NCBI GenBank assembly: GCA_029688825.1
Contig: JARUKX010000007.1
Coordinates: 87,380 to 151,379 of the forward strand
Origin: Haloarculaceae archaeon H-GB1-1
GTDB taxonomy: Archaea > Halobacteriota > Halobacteria > Halobacteriales > Haloarculaceae
Length of the DNA stretch: 64,000 bases
Direction: 5' to 3'
The position numbers and the translations under genes were made by a program. The notes beneath the pieces were generated by a model that saw only the letters and a program-made list of their open reading frames with translations, made no database searches and was not told where the DNA came from. Within the stretch, counting starts at the first letter, position 1. The number at the start of each line of letters is the position of its first letter. Shown here piece by piece: positions 62,010-64,000 of the stretch.

Positions 62010-64000
62010 TTAGGAATCCGGCCGAACAGTGACTGTCCGGCCGTTGTAGACCTGTTGTTCAGTGACGTCTACGCGTTGGTCTCCGATTACGTACGTCCCC
62101 TCGTACGGGAGTGTGACCGAACCCCAACCAGTTTCATTCAGCCGAGAGACACGGTGATACGAGAACGAGTTACCCTGGACGGTAACCTTCTCCGTGCGTC
62201 TGATATCCACCGATTCAGCAGTGGAGTGGTTGATTCGAACGGTCACACCTTCGACGATAGTGTAGACCTTGTATCGACCCCCCGACGACGCGTAGATAGC
62301 CCGATAATGACCGAGCCCCCTCATATCGATCGAAGCCGTTCCCCAGTGTTCGTGCAATCGAGTGTGCATCGAGTGATCGGGGAATTCAGCATCGAGATCA
62401 CGAGTAATAATGAACTCGACACCGTTACTGGACAATCGGCCGTACCATGTCCGGGGGTCTGTCGAAGAAATAAATGGTAGATAGTTGTCCTGTGCATACT
62501 GGTAACTTCGGGATTGACCGTTTACAAAGTAGTTATCGACCCGGTTACGACCCCACCCACTGAAAACGTAATCACCGCCAGGTGGCCGGGGGTTTCTCTC
62601 GCTGTACCGTTCGATCCACGTTATCGTTTCATAGCGATCGTCGTCGATGGTCAGTTGTGATTGTTTGACCGGGGTCTGCACGAGTCCTGCACCGCTGATA
62701 AGCAGGAACAGGACAAAGAGCGGGACTACGACAGAACGGACCGACACAGTGTCCTCGATAGTCGTGACGGAACTATCAAAGAGGTTAGACACCGGAATGA
62801 TGTCGACGCGATCGGCTAAAAACAAGAATCCAAGCGTCGCAAAGAGAGCGGCAAATACAGACATTTCACCGAGGAACCTGATCTGGTTCAGTGACAGCAT
62901 AAAAAAGAACAGAAAGTAGATACTAGGAACCAGCCAAACGGGGCGATTTTTCCGATACGCGTTGAGAGTAGCCCAGATTGCGACGGGTATCGACAGGTAG
63001 AACGGAAATCCAATTTCAAGCAAGGGACCAACGAATAATCCGCGGTTGGGCTGGAAGACGGAAGCAGAGTCGGCAATGTTACTCCCGACTCGTGAGGTGA
63101 AATAACCGAGAAATTGTACGAATGCGTCCGAAAACGACGGGAGAGTGACCAGTACGATACCGATGACAGCGCCCCCAGAGATGATAGAAACGGCACCAAG
63201 TGTGCGAGCGGGCCAGCCGCGTCTGGCGGCCATTTCACCGAGTAGCGTCACAAAAATAACACCACTGAGCAGTAACGTCGGCGTCCCCGACCGGAACAGA
63301 GGGCCCCATCCGAAAACAAGGTACGGAATTAGTGCCAAAATCGATGCGAGCGCGAAGGCAAAAAATAGCGGAAGGTTTGTCCGGAGAGGAGATTCGTCGT
63401 GCCGAAGTTGTATCATGACGAGGCTCCAGACGAGAAGGGCCAGTGGAATTACCAGCAGCGGACCAGCACGCCAGGCATACACCTGTGCTGCGACACTCAA
63501 CCCAGTTATGGTGATAGGTGCCACGTATTTTGGCCGACGCCAATAATCTCGCTTCAACGGCGAGCGACCACCATCAGCCGTGAGAAGGTATACCAGGCCG
63601 AGGGTAGTGAGAGACAACCATAGGTAATCAAGCGCGTGATGGTCTGCCATCCCGAGAGTCGTCCGGTAGGCGTGAGCAGGAATCGCCGCCAACAAGAAGA
63701 CAGCGAGTATCCCAACGCGACGGTCATTGCTCAATCGAGCCATGATAAGGTACGTTGCGATCGCCGTGAGAGTAGCGGTCACGACCGGGTACCAGGCAAG
63801 GACTGTCCCTGATGCGGACGTTGAATTGCCGAGTATTGTAGCTGCGAACCAAAGACCCACGTACAATAGGACATCGTTATCGTAGATGTTGAGATTGGGA
63901 ATCGCCAACGACTCTAGATCGCTTATCGAGAACACCGACAGCTCCGATGACACAAGTGTGTCGACCGCATATCGATAGAGATACGGGTCATTCGACAACA
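62010..64000 (-). CDS. AglB/STT3-family oligosaccharyltransferase paralog, partial
   Basis: At least 663 codons; the N-terminus continues beyond the right edge (the codon at 63998 is TTG and reads on). The first visible motif NDPYLYRYAVD is the STT3/AglB donor-metal D-x-Y region, and GMADHHALDYLW (about residues 116-127 of the visible part) is the AglB DHH signature in the next loop. About ten membrane helices follow, then a C-terminal soluble domain. The sequence where AglB has TIXE reads ASVFQPN, and where WWDYG is expected it reads SGWGRNRVDNY (about residue 480-490), so both catalytic/acceptor motifs are altered. Family clear; N-glycosylation activity doubtful. Confidence 0.78.
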   Translation of the reverse strand, partial: LSNDPYLYRYAVDTLVSSELSVFSISDLESLAIPNLNIYDNDVLLYVGLWFAATILGNSTSASGTVLAWYPVVTATLTAIATYLIMARLSNDRRVGILAVFLLAAIPAHAYRTTLGMADHHALDYLWLSLTTLGLVYLLTADGGRSPLKRDYWRRPKYVAPITITGLSVAAQVYAWRAGPLLVIPLALLVWSLVMIQLRHDESPLRTNLPLFFAFALASILALIPYLVFGWGPLFRSGTPTLLLSGVIFVTLLGEMAARRGWPARTLGAVSIISGGAVIGIVLVTLPSFSDAFVQFLGYFTSRVGSNIADSASVFQPNRGLFVGPLLEIGFPFYLSIPVAIWATLNAYRKNRPVWLVPSIYFLFFFMLSLNQIRFLGEMSVFAALFATLGFLFLADRVDIIPVSNLFDSSVTTIEDTVSVRSVVVPLFVLFLLISGAGLVQTPVKQSQLTIDDDRYETITWIERYSERNPRPPGGDYVFSGWGRNRVDNYFVNGQSRSYQYAQDNYLPFISSTDPRTWYGRLSSNGVEFIITRDLDAEFPDHSMHTRLHEHWGTASIDMRGLGHYRAIYASSGGRYKVYTIVEGVTVRINHSTAESVDIRRTEKVTVQGNSFSYHRVSRLNETGWGSVTLPYEGTYVIGDQRVDVTEQQVYNGRTVTVRPDS

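Overview
The window comes from a halophilic archaeon of the class Halobacteria; the genus cannot be told from the sequence. The evidence is strongly acidic proteins, GC-rich coding sequence, archaeal TATA boxes about 25-30 bp upstream of start codons (so many transcripts look leaderless), ATGA stop/start overlaps, an AglB/STT3-type oligosaccharyltransferase, and a haloarchaeal MoxR-DUF58-DUF4129-DUF4350 cluster. No rRNA, tRNA, CRISPR array or intact insertion sequence was seen.

Almost everything is a surface-glycan locus. Region by region: (1) 1-2331, minus strand: end of a nonulosonic-acid module (NeuB fragment, NeuA, and a glycosyltransferase fused to a degenerate NeuA-like domain). (2) 2.4-13.9 kb: three related GT4 glycosyltransferases, two GT2 enzymes, a Wzy/O-antigen-ligase-like membrane protein, an arylsulfotransferase-like beta-propeller membrane protein and other polytopic proteins. 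(3) 14.0-15.6 kb: an alkaline-phosphatase-superfamily enzyme, followed by a decayed UDP-glucose dehydrogenase fragment. (4) 15.9-21.5 kb, very GC-rich: a UDP-sulfoquinovose-synthase-like SDR, two more SDRs, a polyprenyl-phosphate sugar-1-phosphate transferase and a UDP-glucuronate 4-epimerase-like SDR. (5) 21.7-30.6 kb: MoxR/DUF58/DUF4350/DUF4129/DUF1616 genes, not obviously glycan-related; base composition drops sharply inside the DUF4129 gene near 27.24 kb. (6) 30.6-42.3 kb: ABC exporter and a pseudaminate-type nonulosonate pathway (PseB-, PseC-, PseI-, PseG- and PseF-like) with a formyltransferase instead of a visible PseH acetyltransferase, then an AT-rich asparagine-synthetase-like gene with a cysteine-synthase-like partner. 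(7) 42.5-46.2 kb: dTDP-rhamnose genes rmlB, rmlD, rmlA, rmlC and a zinc-ribbon microprotein. (8) 46.4-64 kb: AP-superfamily and sulfatase-like enzymes, FkbM methyltransferase, several GT4 enzymes, a Tat lipoprotein with a probable beta-helix, a capsule-polysaccharide-synthase-like protein, a polytopic protein, a dolichol-phosphate-sugar-synthase-like GT2 with its DUF2304 partner, and an AglB/STT3 paralog running off the right edge.

Together these genes could make activated sugars (dTDP-rhamnose, UDP-sulfoquinovose, one or two CMP-nonulosonates), load them on a lipid carrier (polyprenyl-P sugar transferase or DPM-type GT), extend the chain (many GT4/GT2), flip it (ABC exporter), polymerise or transfer it (Wzy-like, AglB-like) and decorate it (formyl, methyl, sulfo or phospho groups, amide or amino-acid-type groups). 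The final structure and acceptor cannot be deduced. The most unusual elements are the GT2-NeuA pseudoenzyme fusion, the formyltransferase in the PseH slot, the AsnB-like/CysK-like pair, an AglB paralog with altered TIXE and WWDYG motifs, and a single near-palindromic TATA box placed to serve both rmlB and rmlD.
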